A stretch of DNA of 64,000 bases from the NCBI RefSeq assembly GCF_000003815.2, contig NC_049985.1, positions 2,612,970 to 2,676,969 on the forward strand. The letters are read 5' to 3'. Origin of the DNA: Branchiostoma floridae (lineage: Eukaryota > Chordata > Leptocardii > Amphioxiformes > Branchiostomatidae). The translations under genes were made by a program, and so were the position numbers. Shown in pieces: positions 33,831 through 44,199 of this stretch. Every line of letters starts with the position of its first letter. The stretch's first letter is position 1. The notes beneath the pieces were generated by a model that searched no databases, was not told the origin of the DNA, and saw only the letters and a program-made list of their open reading frames with translations.

Positions 33831-34734
33831 CTGGATGAAAATAGAATTTTGCAATTTGGCCAAATAGGGACAAATAAGTTGCCATGGCATTTCAGTCAGT
33901 CTTCTGCAGTCTATCCAGCCAGCTCATGATTCGCCCTCTTGCTGCCATACATTGCCACTGTACAACTGTCGAGCAAAAGAGCTCATTTACCTAACTCCCA
34001 ACGCTCCCAGTCTGTTACCTGTTACACCGAAAACAAACAATTACTTACATGTGTCCGCATACCGGAGTGGAGTTATGACTTTTTATCGGCGTGTTTTATA
34101 GCGCGAGTCCAGATGGAGTGTGGACAAAAAGACAGAAATGCTCGGAAAACCAGATGGCAGGACAGGAAAAGGAGTTAGGGTCCATCAAAGCTAATCCCAG
34201 ATCCTCCTACACTGAAATTATCACAAGGAAGCGAGGAGAAACAGCGTCCATCTGTATGTACAGTCAACACTGCCCAAGAAGACCACTCAGCGGAGCGCTA
34301 AAATCCGGTCCATGTGGACAGGTGATCACCATTGACAGGATGCCTTGTGATGAAAATATTTTATGCCTTGTGCCAATGGAAGAAATCATCTAGGGACCGC
34401 CAACTCCTACATTCCCATGATCCCATCATTACAGAGAAAACTCAAGAACTTCGGCCATAGTTTCTCGTTTCCCTGCTACCTTTGCTTTCGTTAACATGTC
34501 TTGGTTGCGATGACCACAGTGGCAAAGTATGTGACATTGTCTGTAATTGTAAAGTTATAGTTCATTCATCAACTATGTGACATTCAGCAAACTGTTCAGC
34601 TCTGTAATAAAGGACTACTGATCACTATTAGTTATATAGAAAGTAGATTCCCTCATTTTAGACACATGAGTAGCACTGACAAGTTTATATTTCTCATTCG
34701 TTTTGACAAACCGACAATAGCGAAACCCATACAG
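33831..34734. other. Upstream flank, no recognised features
   Basis: Chance frames on the plus strand around 33939-34393 lack domains. No repeats or RNA genes recognised. Confidence 0.45.
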
Positions 34735-34915
34735 TCCTACATTTTCACTATTACCAAGAAGCGAGAAGAAGCCGAACTTTTGTGTTAGACTAGATTTGTG
34801 ACACTTTTATGTATGTATATATCCTGACTTGTTGTGACCTGTACTTAGCCCGGTTGGGCAAAAATTGTACAATAAAGGTCTTCATTCATTCATTCATTCA
34901 TTCATTCATTATTTC
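34735..34915 (+). mobile_element. LINE 3' end, copy 2, with ATTC tail
   Basis: Contains actattaccaagaagcgaga, agaagccgaa, gacctgtacttagcccgg, caataaaggtcttcattc and then about six attc units. The same order is found at 17465 and 51810. A short-tandem tail after a conserved 3' end is typical of CR1/L2-type non-LTR retrotransposons. Confidence 0.8.
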
Positions 34916-34929
34916 ATGCATTCGGCTCC

Positions 34930-35262
34930 CTCCTCCGTTTCTCTCAATAGTATCTTCCTGGTAAGACCGCGTCCAGAGATGTGAAAGGCCCCTTTAGAGT
35001 CGTCTGCGTTTTCAGATAGAGAATCCTTGTCCTTCAACAAGAGAATCGTCATAATTACGGGCGAGATTAGCCGCCACCTTTGATAACCCCGGGGTTCGAC
35101 ATTTGGCTCCAATTTGACCGATGAAAATCCAATTCCTGTCTGTAAACAAAGACCCTTCCCAATACTCCCGCGTGTTTCTTTTGGAACCCAATCTTCCCAA
35201 TGCTTTGCGGGAAAACGCGAGAAAACCGAAAACGTGTTTACGATGAGTCGTTCTGATGTTGG
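34930..35262. promoter_or_regulatory. Candidate regulatory block 13
   Basis: Unique mid-GC block with cataattacgggcgagattag and ggcaattgtccc-like homeodomain-rich words. A 118-codon minus-strand frame spans it (34909-35265), but its peptide has no recognisable domain. It could still be an exon, though I consider it chance. Confidence 0.3.
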
Positions 35263-36300
35263 CATGTCCGGGACGATACTTTGTTAGTTGTGGTGGGGGG
35301 AGGGGTGATGTTCTTAGGACGATACATTATTGGTCAGGGGAGGACTCGTTTGTCAACTGGGTTGCTGCATTGTTACTAACTTAACCTCCATAACAGGCTC
35401 TCTTGGGCCTTTATTCCGTCTTTTTTGGCGACGCCTCAGGGGCGGAGGCATTTTCTACAGTATTACGATCGCTTTGAAAGAATTTTGAAAATTCCACGAA
35501 TGCATTCCCTTGGGAATTGATTTTTGGCTAAACCACAGGGGTGTCGTCCATACAGTGGTCATTGAAGACTATTCTAGCTGTTATTCTTCCTTTGCTGAGG
35601 CATTCTTTGTTTTCAGGATCAATGATTTAAGGGAACGGTCTTTTCACATAGCCGGAAGTGACTGCGCTCCTTGCATATCATAAGCCGTACACATAGATTA
35701 TTACGATGTTTCGCATGCTTTATGAATTTGCAATGGCAACCAATATGTCCCAGCTTTTTGCCGTTATGTCTTTTATAAGCCTGTGCTTTTTACAATATAG
35801 AATGAAATGCTGTCAATTGGTTATCGTTCGGAGTCATAGAGAGCCTGATTTTGAGTGGTAGAAAAATAAGATGTTTTAAAGAAGACAAGACCAATATAGC
35901 ACAACTTTTGCCAATATCTTCTGAGCTTTGCTTTTATAAGGTGGTATAATATGCTTCACGAGGTCAAAAAAATATAGAAGACCAATGTGTCACAGATTTT
36001 TGTCGATATCTTTTTATGAAATATGAAATGTTGCGCTTTCAGGTGGTTGTCGTTTTGAATTGAAGCTGGTGTGTTACGCCGAAGGACTGTCATACCAGGT
36101 TATACCGGCTATATAGATACAGGTTACGTAAAGCCTGATTTTGAAAAGTTAATAAGTCACATGTTTCAAACAAGCCATGAAACCAATGGGTTTCAAGTTG
36201 TTTAGATTCTGCTTTGAAGACTAGCATAGCTAGAATAAAGGAAGGACGCAGAGACAAGGTTTTCCGTACACTGGGCACGGGAGACTGTTAAGATGGTTTG
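35263..36300. repeat. Weak, highly degenerate repeat-like region
   Basis: Loosely recurring phrases (accaatatgtc, ccaatat, ccaatgtgtcacag; gttatcgtt, gttgtcgtt; agcctgattttga twice, at 35848 and 36132) suggest an old tandem expansion of about 150-bp units between 35690 and 36240. Boundaries are uncertain. Confidence 0.3.
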
Positions 36301-36469
36301 ACGTTACTATATACTAGTAATGCTGGCCTCGCTAACTTCGTTCTTAGCTGCGGATCTCTCTTTCTCTTCTGAACTATACTCTCTGTCATACAAATACATT
36401 ATATCTGGTGGGCACATTTTGGCGTATCAAACAGACAGATCTTGTCACACCACAAAACAACGGTTATTT

Positions 36470-37330
36470 CATCTACGGTCCATTCATATACATATAAAAT
36501 CAACTACTACAATGTATACACTAAAATACATATTCGTGATATAAACAGTCAATCAATCAGTCAATCCGTGAATTCTATAACTGGTGTCATGTCAGGTTAT
36601 CTATACATGTACAAGTATGATCGCAATCTATCGGCTGTACGTCTTGGCTCTGCTACTGGCCTCTACTTCCCTCATGTTGCCCTCCTTCTGTAGATGGCGC
36701 TGTTCTGGATGTTGTGTGGCTCCCCTCTGTTCAGAATTTTCAAGCCGCACAAATGTATCTTCTAGCTCCTCCCAGCGATCGATGGCCACTTCTGCATATT
36801 CTTATGTTGGTTTTCTTCATTAGTACATACACCTCCGGTTTGATTAGGTCCGTCGTCGCTGTGGGAAAATTATGTACGGTTCTTTGTTGTACATATAAAA
36901 TCCACTATTATAATATATACACATTATATATACATATTCATGGTATAAATCAGCCAAAACCAGCCCGTGAATTATCTAACTAGTTTTAGGTTTTCTGTGG
37001 TTGTGGCAGTGCAATCGATTTGCTGCTCCAGATCTGCTACTTTTCTGGCATTCCTTAGGCCCTCTCGTTGTCTTCCTTCTGTGGACGGTGCGGTTCTGGG
37101 TGATGTGTAGCTCCTTCCCGACTTTATAAGGTGCACAGACGTCTATTCCGGCTCCTCCAGCGATACAGCTCGTCTCAGTGACTTGCAGTGGAAGGACCCG
37201 ACTGACTTTGTGATGGAACTGTTTCGTCCTGATGGACACAGGTATGGGTGTCAGGAACATCTCGTCGTTGTCGCTCTTGTCCTGTATGGTTAGTCTGTTG
37301 GGATCGAGAGAGAACACAAAAATGACATCG
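36470..37330. repeat. Diverged direct duplication of about 400 bp
   Basis: acatataaaatc(a/c)actatta, tacatattc(g/a)tg and ccgtgaatt recur at about 36492-36580 and 36892-36975. The following parts share ctccttctgt, gttctgg-tg-tgtg-agctcc and ctcctcccagcgat/ctcctccagcgat. A third partial copy (catcgtc.ttgctcttgt, ggatcgag.gagaacaca) lies at 37540-37605. Confidence 0.6.
36628..36801 (-). pseudogene. Possible 3'-terminal coding fragment, unidentified
   Basis: An open stretch of 57 codons ending in TAG. The frame reads IDRWEELEDTFVRLENSEQR, then GATQHPEQRHLQKEGNMREV and EASSRAKTYSR. The composition is strongly charged and coil-like, unlike the chance frames around it. A possible acceptor (atatgcag) lies at 36792. 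The diverged copy at about 37090-37200 has lost the frame through a one-base difference. I do not recognise the family; transposon origin is as likely as host exon. Confidence 0.3.
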
Positions 37331-37594
37331 CCCGTTTCATATACTATACGAATATACTGATACTGACACTAATGGTTTATTCCAAAGTCACCCATAACTT
37401 TGTCATCGTCGTTGCACGTTTATTTGGGTGCTCGTCACAGCTATTAAAGATATGTTGTAGGAGCTGATGTTGAGATATCACAAATAAAGAAAAAAGAGTC
37501 ACAGTGTGTGGCGTGGCGGTGTTGTGGAGTCCAAGTGAACATCGTCATCATTGCTCTTGTTAAGTATGGTCGGCCTGTAAATGGATCGAGGGAG

Positions 37595-37620
37595 AACACA
37601 CACACACACACACGCACGCA
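37595..37620. repeat. AC dinucleotide microsatellite
   Basis: About nine ac units, with cgcacgc at the end. Confidence 0.9.
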
Positions 37621-37874
37621 ATGTTATAAACCACAACAACATAAATGACAGGACTGTTGAGTGGGCATCACAGAAGTTTTAGACAAGGACGCAAGTCTGG
37701 GGACGTATGCAGAGCAAATGACTGGGAGCCAGACACAAGAATCCACAAGTCCAACAGTCCAAGGTCGTCGTCATGTTGACTGGAACATTTCTGTCCGGGG
37801 CTAAAAATACACCAAATGTGAAGCCAACTGGCGATTGAAGCAATTGAAAAAAAGTTAACAAAACAAGCCTTCAA

Positions 37875-38500
37875 TTAGGAACAATTTGAAGAGAATGGCT
37901 CAGAAAAATACCGTTCAGAAACGAAATAGTTAGGGTTTTTCTGCCACAGCTTTGCGTGGTACCATCTGTGAACGGATGGGGTAGCGTCGACGAGGGGGCG
38001 AAACTCGGTACGGAAATCATGGATGCGTGAGTGGAAGTCCGGCATGTTACAGGGGGATTTCAATCGCCAGATTGGTTCAACTAGAATCGCCTGTCGAACT
38101 GAATGGATTTCAGAGATTTTGCGTGCCAAAGCTACTAAATCACGAGCTATGGTTTCTGGAGCCCATTGGCGTCTACATATATCGTTGTGCCCTAGCTCTA
38201 CGTACACAATGTGAGGACTGGTTTGCTGCAGAATAGGAAGCACACTAGCGTAATATTTTGGGATGGTGCAACCCGGCACGCCATGAAACTGAATGTCTAC
38301 GTAATAGATACCCAAAAATTAGGACAAATTGCTCGTCGGAGGCTGTCATAGTACGACGCCGAACAAATGACTTCTGTCGGGATACAAAAGAGTGTCTGGT
38401 AATGGCAATGTTCGTAGTTTCAGGTATCAGAAGGACAAGTTTGTAACAAGATACAACAATATGGCAGCTCACCGTGGAGTTGAGTTCGGTCACTGAAGAA
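37875..38500 (-). pseudogene. SGNH-hydrolase-like fragment of a mobile element, frameshifted
   Basis: On the minus strand a block reading FVLIFGYLLRRHSVSW (ending near 38280) resembles the GDS block of SGNH hydrolases with the Asp-Ser lost. A one-base frame change leads into VDIQFHGVPGCTIPKYY and then HIVYVELGHNDIC, which resembles the block III glycine/GxND motif. The expected C-terminal D-x-x-H block was not found. SGNH-like domains accompany several retroelements (for example Ngaro/DIRS and some CR1), so a mobile-element origin is likely. The upstream GC-rich segment 38687-39150 may be more of the same element. Confidence 0.5.
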
Positions 38501-38509
38501 AGGTTCGGC

Positions 38510-39240
38510 TAGTTGATCGGTGTTGACCGGATGTTCGCCTCTCTAAGCTGAAGACGGGTCAAGAAGGGTCAGGAAGTCAACAGTCTGGGAGTACGTTGTC
38601 AAAGCACTGTCCAAGCAATGCCGCCGGGTACGTACGAACAAGTTCGGAGGAAATCCGGCTTGAGACCGCGAAAGTTGTGTCCTATGTTAAGGGCCTCGCA
38701 AGGGCTCTGTAGGGAGACACCGGAACGGGGACGTGATTGACCGGTACCGAGGAATGAACCGACGGAGACCTAGCTGACTGGCTCCAGGGACGGGCCGACG
38801 TTTACGGGGTCTTGGCGCGCTGGCTCCGCTGAACGGGAAGCGGTTTCCGCCGACGGGGCGTATACGTGGTGGCTTGGCCAGCAAGATGAAACTAGGGACA
38901 AGCGTGTTCAAATCGTCCGACAAGGTTAGAGGAAAGACTTAAGCGAAAACTCGAGAAATTTTAGAGCGAAAAGTCTGCGATGCATACGCCACGAGATGCG
39001 CTGCTGTAATGACCGCTTTAGCGGTACCGTGGCACCTTGCCGTGCCAGCGGCCGGGCCACATACGGAGTTCTGTCGGTAATAAACAAAGGGATGTTTTTG
39101 GCATTGATTAGCACGGCGGCATTTCGGCTCAGATCAATTAGGGATGTCACCGATTACTAAGAAATTCCGACATCACCAAGACAATGACGCCGACCCCATG
39201 TGGCCATGGTCTGGCTAACATCGTTACCCGAACTGAGATG
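38510..39240 (-). other. GC-rich segment, possibly further element sequence
   Basis: Markedly more GC- and CpG-rich than its surroundings. A minus-strand frame at 38687-38923 is Pro/Arg-rich (RIRPVGGNRFPFSGASAPRP) and looks like a linker of the element ORF above, but I cannot tie it to a family. Confidence 0.3.
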
Positions 39241-39485
39241 AATTATGCAGATGGACTGATTACAAAGGGGCGCCGCAATGAGTAAAATTTTTGTCACTTA
39301 GATCGGCTCTCATTCATTCCATTCAAAACATTGTATTCGCGCTGATGTCATCCACAATAGCTACTTACTGTGGCCTAATACTAAGTGAGGTGAAAGGGTC
39401 AACACAATATTGGATAAAAGATTTGCCAAAAGAATTAATAAATCTCTCAAACAAGATCTTCAACAGCTCCTCAAAAATAAGGGTA

Positions 39486-39971
39486 ATGTTACGGTCACAT
39501 TTCCAAACGGGAACCGACCAGGCAACTTTCGCTCCTCAAGCTGGGGGTAGTTTTACGGTAACAGTTCCAACCCGGGGTCCGATTGGGCAGCTCTCGTGAA
39601 CAAATAAAAAGTATGTAGAGGGCCTAAAACACACAAAATGCAAAGAAAATGCCCGGGTTCGGCGCGGGTTCGAAGGTCACATTTCCAAACGGGACCGGAC
39701 CAGGCAACTTTCGCTCTCAAAGCTGGGGGTAGTTTTACGGTACAGTTTCCACCCGGGGGTCCGATTGGGCAGCTCTCGTGAACAAATAAAAAGTATGTAG
39801 AGGGCGTAAAACACACAAAATGCAAAGAAAATAAGTAGTGGCCATAATTTGTGAACTGATAAACGACCATAAACAGCTTTACTTTTTAATTTGGATGTCT
39901 ATCCTTCATAAATGTAGCTTTATTTTTTTTTATTCCGGTAACTTCCGGTTGGGAAATGTGACCGTAACATA
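39486..39971. mobile_element. Inverted-repeat element with an internal 182-bp tandem duplicate
   Basis: The ends atgttacggtcacatttcc (left) and ggaaatgtgaccgtaacat (right, inverted) match over 19 bp. Inside, a 160-bp block starting at 39493 recurs at 39675 with the same words (aggcaactttcgct, gctgggggtagttttacgg, gtccgattgggcagctctcg, aaagtatgtagaggg). Differences are mainly single-base shifts in homopolymers. Target duplication not resolved. Confidence 0.75.
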
Positions 39972-40254
39972 AGACATTCATGATCATTCTTAGGTAGCCT
40001 TATTAGCAAGTTCACAGGTACCAGTTTTGTTGATGCCAAAATGCCTAAGAAAAAGGCGAACACGTTCAAAAAATATGTCCAGTCTATTCTTTTTACTTTG
40101 CCGGACAGACTGAGACAGATAAGATAAAAGGCGTGTAGAGAATTTGTACCATATGTTTATGTTACTAGGTAACTAGGCTATTTTAGGAATAGGACACGTG
40201 ACTACACCATATATGGAAGTTCATTTGAATGTAGCATTGACCAATGACTGGGGA

Positions 40255-40335
40255 GAAGAGCTATGAGTAATTGGTAGAGCGCCAAGTTTGAACTGCCCAA
40301 GACGCTGCCAATGCTCTGAGAGCTACTCTTGTATG
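40255..40335 (-). repeat. tRNA-like remnant (possible SINE head)
   Basis: On the minus strand the words agtagctctcagagcattgg and cagttcaaacttgg resemble Pol III A and B boxes at roughly tRNA spacing. No full cloverleaf was obtained, so a functional tRNA is unlikely. Confidence 0.25.
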
Positions 40336-40756
40336 TAGTAGTATGATGTATGAAATATGATGTAGTATAGCGCATGCTTCCGTCTGTAATTACCCTATCT
40401 GTGGAGTAAGACATGGTTAGGCTTATGTACACAATTGTGCATACCTGGATAGTATAGACTGCATAGTACATGTAACATATGTGTCAGCCAGGTTCTGTCT
40501 GGCTGAAGGTGGTATCAAATCATCAAACGTAGATCCTGTTGGCTCCACCCGCTGTTGTTCATGTAGACATTTGTTTTCGGCTTTGTCCTCACGTGCATCG
40601 TAAGCCACTTCTAGCTATTTACCAGGACTTGAGGTGGCTCGTGACTGTTCGATTTTAGCTGGAGGGGAAAAGCAGGTGTTTCAGGGGGTTTTTTTTGGGG
40701 GGGGGGGGGCGTGATCTTTGGGCCTCCTTCCCAAGGGTGTACCATCGGGCATGCAT

Positions 40757-40985
40757 NNNNNNNNNNNNNNNNNNNNNNNNNNNNNNNNNNNNNNNNNNNN
40801 NNNNNNNNNNNNNNNNNNNNNNNNNNNNNNNNNNNNNNNNNNNNNNNNNNNNNNNNNNNNNNNNNNNNNNNNNNNNNNNNNNNNNNNNNNNNNNNNNNNN
40901 NNNNNNNNNNNNNNNNNNNNNNNNNNNNNNNNNNNNNNNNNNNNNNNNNNNNNNNNNNNNNNNNNNNNNNNNNNNNNNNNNNNNN
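40757..40985. other. Assembly gap of 229 N
   Basis: A run of 229 N, a size estimated by the assembler rather than a placeholder. A 13-base G run lies just to the left (about 40697-40709). Confidence 0.98.
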
Positions 40986-41076
40986 ATGTCACATAGTCCT
41001 TAATCTTTAATTCTTGGGAATTCTACATAATTGTTAGGGTTATCTTCTTTATGAGAAATCAGGAGAACCCAGACTG

Positions 41077-41226
41077 ATGCGTATGGCTGAAGAAAAGCGG
41101 ATCCTGCGAAAAGAACTCTACAACAGACCTGAGTCAGCTTGCAGATGTCCCCTATGTGGCAGAGAATGTAATGCTCGTATAGGGCTGTTTACCCACAGTC
41201 GACGCTGTAGGGCTGATATCAATTAG
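41077..41226 (+). mobile_element. LINE ORF2 C-terminal zinc-knuckle fragment
   Basis: Forty-nine codons and a TAG stop. The frame, open from about 41038, reads AEEKRILRKELYNRPESA and then CRCPLCGRECNARIGLFTHS followed by RRCRADIN. The CPxCGRxCxxRIGLxxHxRxC signature is the usual C-terminal tail of reverse-transcriptase proteins of jockey/CR1-type elements. The rest of the ORF would be in or left of the gap at 40757-40985, or has been lost by 5' truncation. Confidence 0.8.
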
Positions 41227-42277
41227 GATTTTGCCATGGTCAATATTGACCGAATGAACCCATATATAGATTGAAGCCGTCAGTTGCAGTAACAATTTAA
41301 GTCCTTAATTTTTAAGGCTTAAAATCTCTCTATTATTGTTAGGGGAAGTTCTTGATAGAAGTCTTGAAGTTTTGTACATGTACTGTTTTAGATCTTGTTT
41401 GCACGTGTTGCAATCGATTGAAGGATCGATCGACTGACAATTCGGACTATAACCAAAGTCAAAGATAATGTCATAATAAGAAAATTGCCTGTGTAATAGT
41501 ATCAGAAGTTCAGAATATTTTCGCCCCTCCTTAATTTTCGCCACTTTTGCCCCCCCCCCAAGGAACCAACCCCGCACAAACAAGATACCCCCCCCCCCCC
41601 TCAAGCTCACCATATACACCCCGGGCGGGTCAGTAACATTAAAATGCGTCGCCTATAGGTGTCTTTTTTAGACACCTTTACTTGTTGGCTCTTTTTCTGG
41701 CCACTTCTTTGTATAATGACAAAAAAGACAGAAAAAGGCTCCAGAGAGTCTGCTATGGACGCTAACCATATTATGAGAACTCCGGCCATATTGTCAAGCT
41801 TGAGCGACACGACAACACATGCATAACTATCAAAAAAACACTTTCGTTTTGCGATCGCACGCGGCATATAACAACCCCTTTTCCCCAAGACGGCGAGTTG
41901 CGCTTTCAATGCAACCTAAAACGTATTTTTGTAACCTTCAATTTCACACTACTAGGTATATCATATAGAATGTAGAAGTGTGACTGAAAATATAACAAAA
42001 CACACAAAGCGTAAAAAGATTCTTTTCTTTTCTTTACAATTCGTTGAGCGATCTGTCAAGTTCTAGGTTGCAGAGAACTTCTGAGCCGTCCGTCTAGAAG
42101 GGGGTATACCCTAACACCAAGCACAAGGTCGCTTCTCAAAGGGGACATGCAGGGTGAAGTATAATTTTCCTCTCCGCAATACAGAGGTCGGCGGGGGCAA
42201 TTAAGCTGAGGGAAAGTTCTAATTCGCCGAGATTTCTTAGCTTCGTAAATCAGGACATTCGGAGCACCAGATGAGTT
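41227..42277. other. Upstream flank with homopolymer runs
   Basis: Two C runs (41551-41559 and 41588-41600). Words aaaaagacagaaaaaggctc and ctgctatgga near 41720-41757 also occur around 56402-56445, suggesting a small shared repeat. No gene recognised. Confidence 0.4.
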
Positions 42278-42378
42278 GACCGGCCGATGAACTCCTCAAG
42301 CGGATTATCTGTCTACTTGGCCAATTTCTACTATTTTCTAACCTCTACCACTGTCGCTGTGGAGCCTGGTAGGGGCTA
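42278..42378. mobile_element. Solo end of a TAGCCTC-type MITE
   Basis: ggccgatgaactcctc, ggccaatttctactatttt, tcgctgtggagcctggta and ggggcta follow the order of the right half of the element at 32778-32992. The left half is not recognisable. Confidence 0.5.
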
Positions 42379-42439
42379 CATACTGTGGAGCCTGCTAGAG
42401 ACTATAAGGATATAAGATACCGGCTTTATTTTGTTTTCG

Positions 42440-42665
42440 CGCCTTTCCCTGGATGGACAGTCTCTACCAGACTCCGGCCTGGCAGAATAAGGGCAATAAG
42501 GCCAAGTTAGGAATAAAAGTCTAATAGGAGTTAATTGGCCCAGAGGACTGAACTGACTACTAGCCGGTGGATAGATTCCAAAAGACTGAAATCCCAACTT
42601 ATTTGTCCCTATTTGGCCAAATTCTTCTCTTTTTAAGCCAGCTGATACGTCTGCTTTGAGACTAG
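42440..42665. repeat. Second copy of the dispersed repeat at 5834
   Basis: Shares gactccggc, ggccaagttaggaataaaa, ttattcttctctttttt-like and agctgayacgt words with 5860-6030 in the same order and orientation. No target duplication or coding frame seen. Confidence 0.65.
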
Positions 42666-42730
42666 GGCGGACTCGTCAGATCAGAAGACGACAACCCGAC
42701 CCGACAGTTGCTATCGGAGTCTCCTCAAAC

Positions 42731-43013
42731 ACGACGTCGCCAAACATCCGTGCGCGAATCAGTCTAACTCCGGCGGGGCGTGAATGTGAATAGATGGGCG
42801 ACTTTGTAACTAAAGCACTCTGGGCCCTCGTTCAATTACACCGACCGAAAGAAAAAGAAACAGCCGGAGCCTAACCTCTGCTTGGAGAGTAACGTCGCCA
42901 AAGATCCTCGCGCGAATCAATTCCAATCCGGCGGGGCGTGAATGCGAATGGATGGGCGACTTTGTAACGATAGCACTCTGGGCCCTCGTTCAATTACACC
43001 GACCGAGAGAAAA
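42731..43013. repeat. 158-bp direct duplication split by a MITE end
   Basis: acgtcgccaaa, cgcgcgaatca, ccggcggggcgtgaatg and gcactctgggccctcgttca recur with a 158-bp offset (42734 and 42892). Between the copies lies a 32-bp MITE end (42859-42891) identical to the right end of the element at 31427-31612. Confidence 0.9.
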
Positions 43014-43190
43014 ATGACATCCGGAGACGGCCTCTCGTTCCCAAGGTACACCCAGTTGCCACGGCGACATTTCCGGCGTAATAACGTCGTCCAATATTTC
43101 TTCTTCTCTCAGCCCCTATTTCACTTGACGGCGATCGCACCGAGACCTCGCTGCGACCAAAATGGGATTTGTTTAACTTTTAATTTCACT
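42890..43190. promoter_or_regulatory. CpG-rich candidate regulatory block 14 with an X-box match
   Basis: Unique, CpG-rich sequence. gttgccacggcgac at 43055-43068 fits the RFX X-box consensus RYYNYY-N2-RRNRAC at every position. The block contains no convincing frame. Function is inferred from a motif match only. Confidence 0.35.
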
Positions 43191-43216
43191 ATGTTTATAT
43201 GTTAATAAAGGGTTAA

Positions 43217-43398
43217 TGCCCCGGCCCGAGGTGTATATGGTGAGATAATCCCTGNNNNNNNNNNNNNNNNNNNNNNNNNNNNNNNNNNNNNNNNNNNNNN
43301 NNNNNNNNNNNNNNNNNNNNNNNNNNNNNNNNNNNNNNNNNNNNNNNNNNNNNNCAGGGATTATCTCACCATATAGACACCGAGGATAAGGCGGGGCA
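43217..43398. mobile_element. TTAA-flanked MITE with an assembly gap at its centre
   Basis: Left arm tgccccggcccgaggtgtat to gataatccctg and right arm cagggattatctcaccatat to cggggca are inverted copies. TTAA stands directly outside both ends (43213-43216 and 43399-43402), as for piggyBac and Kolobok elements. The loop is replaced by 100 N (43255-43354), as expected when a hairpin breaks the assembly. Confidence 0.85.
43255..43354. other. Assembly gap of 100 N
   Basis: Placeholder gap exactly in the middle of an inverted repeat. Confidence 0.98.
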
Positions 43399-43650
43399 TT
43401 AACGTTATTATCATATAGCCTATCCAACTGACAGTTATTTCACACAAATTCATTTATAACAAATAAACACTTTAATACATTACTTAAAAATACATTTGCA
43501 ATATATATATTGTACAATAGTGTCTATATATAATACAAACATTAAACTATTTCATCATCATCATTTAAGTAATAATTTTAACTAATCATCTGTTTGTGAG
43601 ATAGCATATCAGCATCAACATGTGGCTTATTTGCAATACAAACTACATGT

Positions 43651-43830
43651 ATTAAGTGGAGTCCTGGTACCCCCCATGCAGAGCCTTTTCACTTGGGCAC
43701 GACAAAGTACGTATATATGAAGTGATTTAGGAAGGTACCGGCTTAATCACGTTAGAAAGCCATAATGAAAATGTGTAAAATCAGCATAATTCCTTTTCAA
43801 GTATCCCTATATTCCCCATGTGGAGCCCTA
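43651..43830. repeat. Decayed element with near-direct ends
   Basis: gtggagtcc, ccccccatgcagagcc and, 150 bp on, ttccccatgtggagccc. Related words (ccccccatgcagaccctc, gcataattgcctt) occur at 5757-5850. Boundaries uncertain. Confidence 0.35.
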
Positions 43831-43939
43831 ATTAACATAACCAATCAATCATAATATTTTTGACAGTTATGCATGGTTTACACACAAACAACAGTACAAA
43901 AAAAATTCATGACGGTCCCCTGTATAATGGTGCGGTCCA

Positions 43940-43975
43940 AAAAGTGGTCGGTTATTAGAATAACCGACCACTTTT
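43940..43975. repeat. 36-bp near-perfect hairpin
   Basis: aaaagtggtcggttatt, the two bases ag, then the exact complement aataaccgaccactttt. The tgg-c-g/gaccact words echo the GACCACC-type MITEs at 11150 and 60790. Confidence 0.9.
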
Positions 43976-44199
43976 GAGGTTACTGCCTGATAACCCATGG
44001 GAAATGGGGGCCTCTGATTGGCCAACTCCATCTGGCTATATGATAATGTTATTTCATTATTTACTGTAATCTTGTATGGAAGATATTCTGTAGTCTTTCA
44101 TGGAAGAAAAGAATTTACGTCCAATCTGTTAAGTTTGATGGACAAATAATCGAAACAAACAAACAAACAAACAAATGCGTAAAAACTAGTTTTCATCTG

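Noticed and set aside
34909-35265. 118-codon minus-strand frame as a gene
   Set aside because: No domain, no splice or start context, and the DNA has the texture of a noncoding block; it also overlaps the LINE ATTC tail at its 3' end.
40255-40335. Functional tRNA gene
   Set aside because: A- and B-box-like words are present, but no complete cloverleaf or acceptor stem could be formed.
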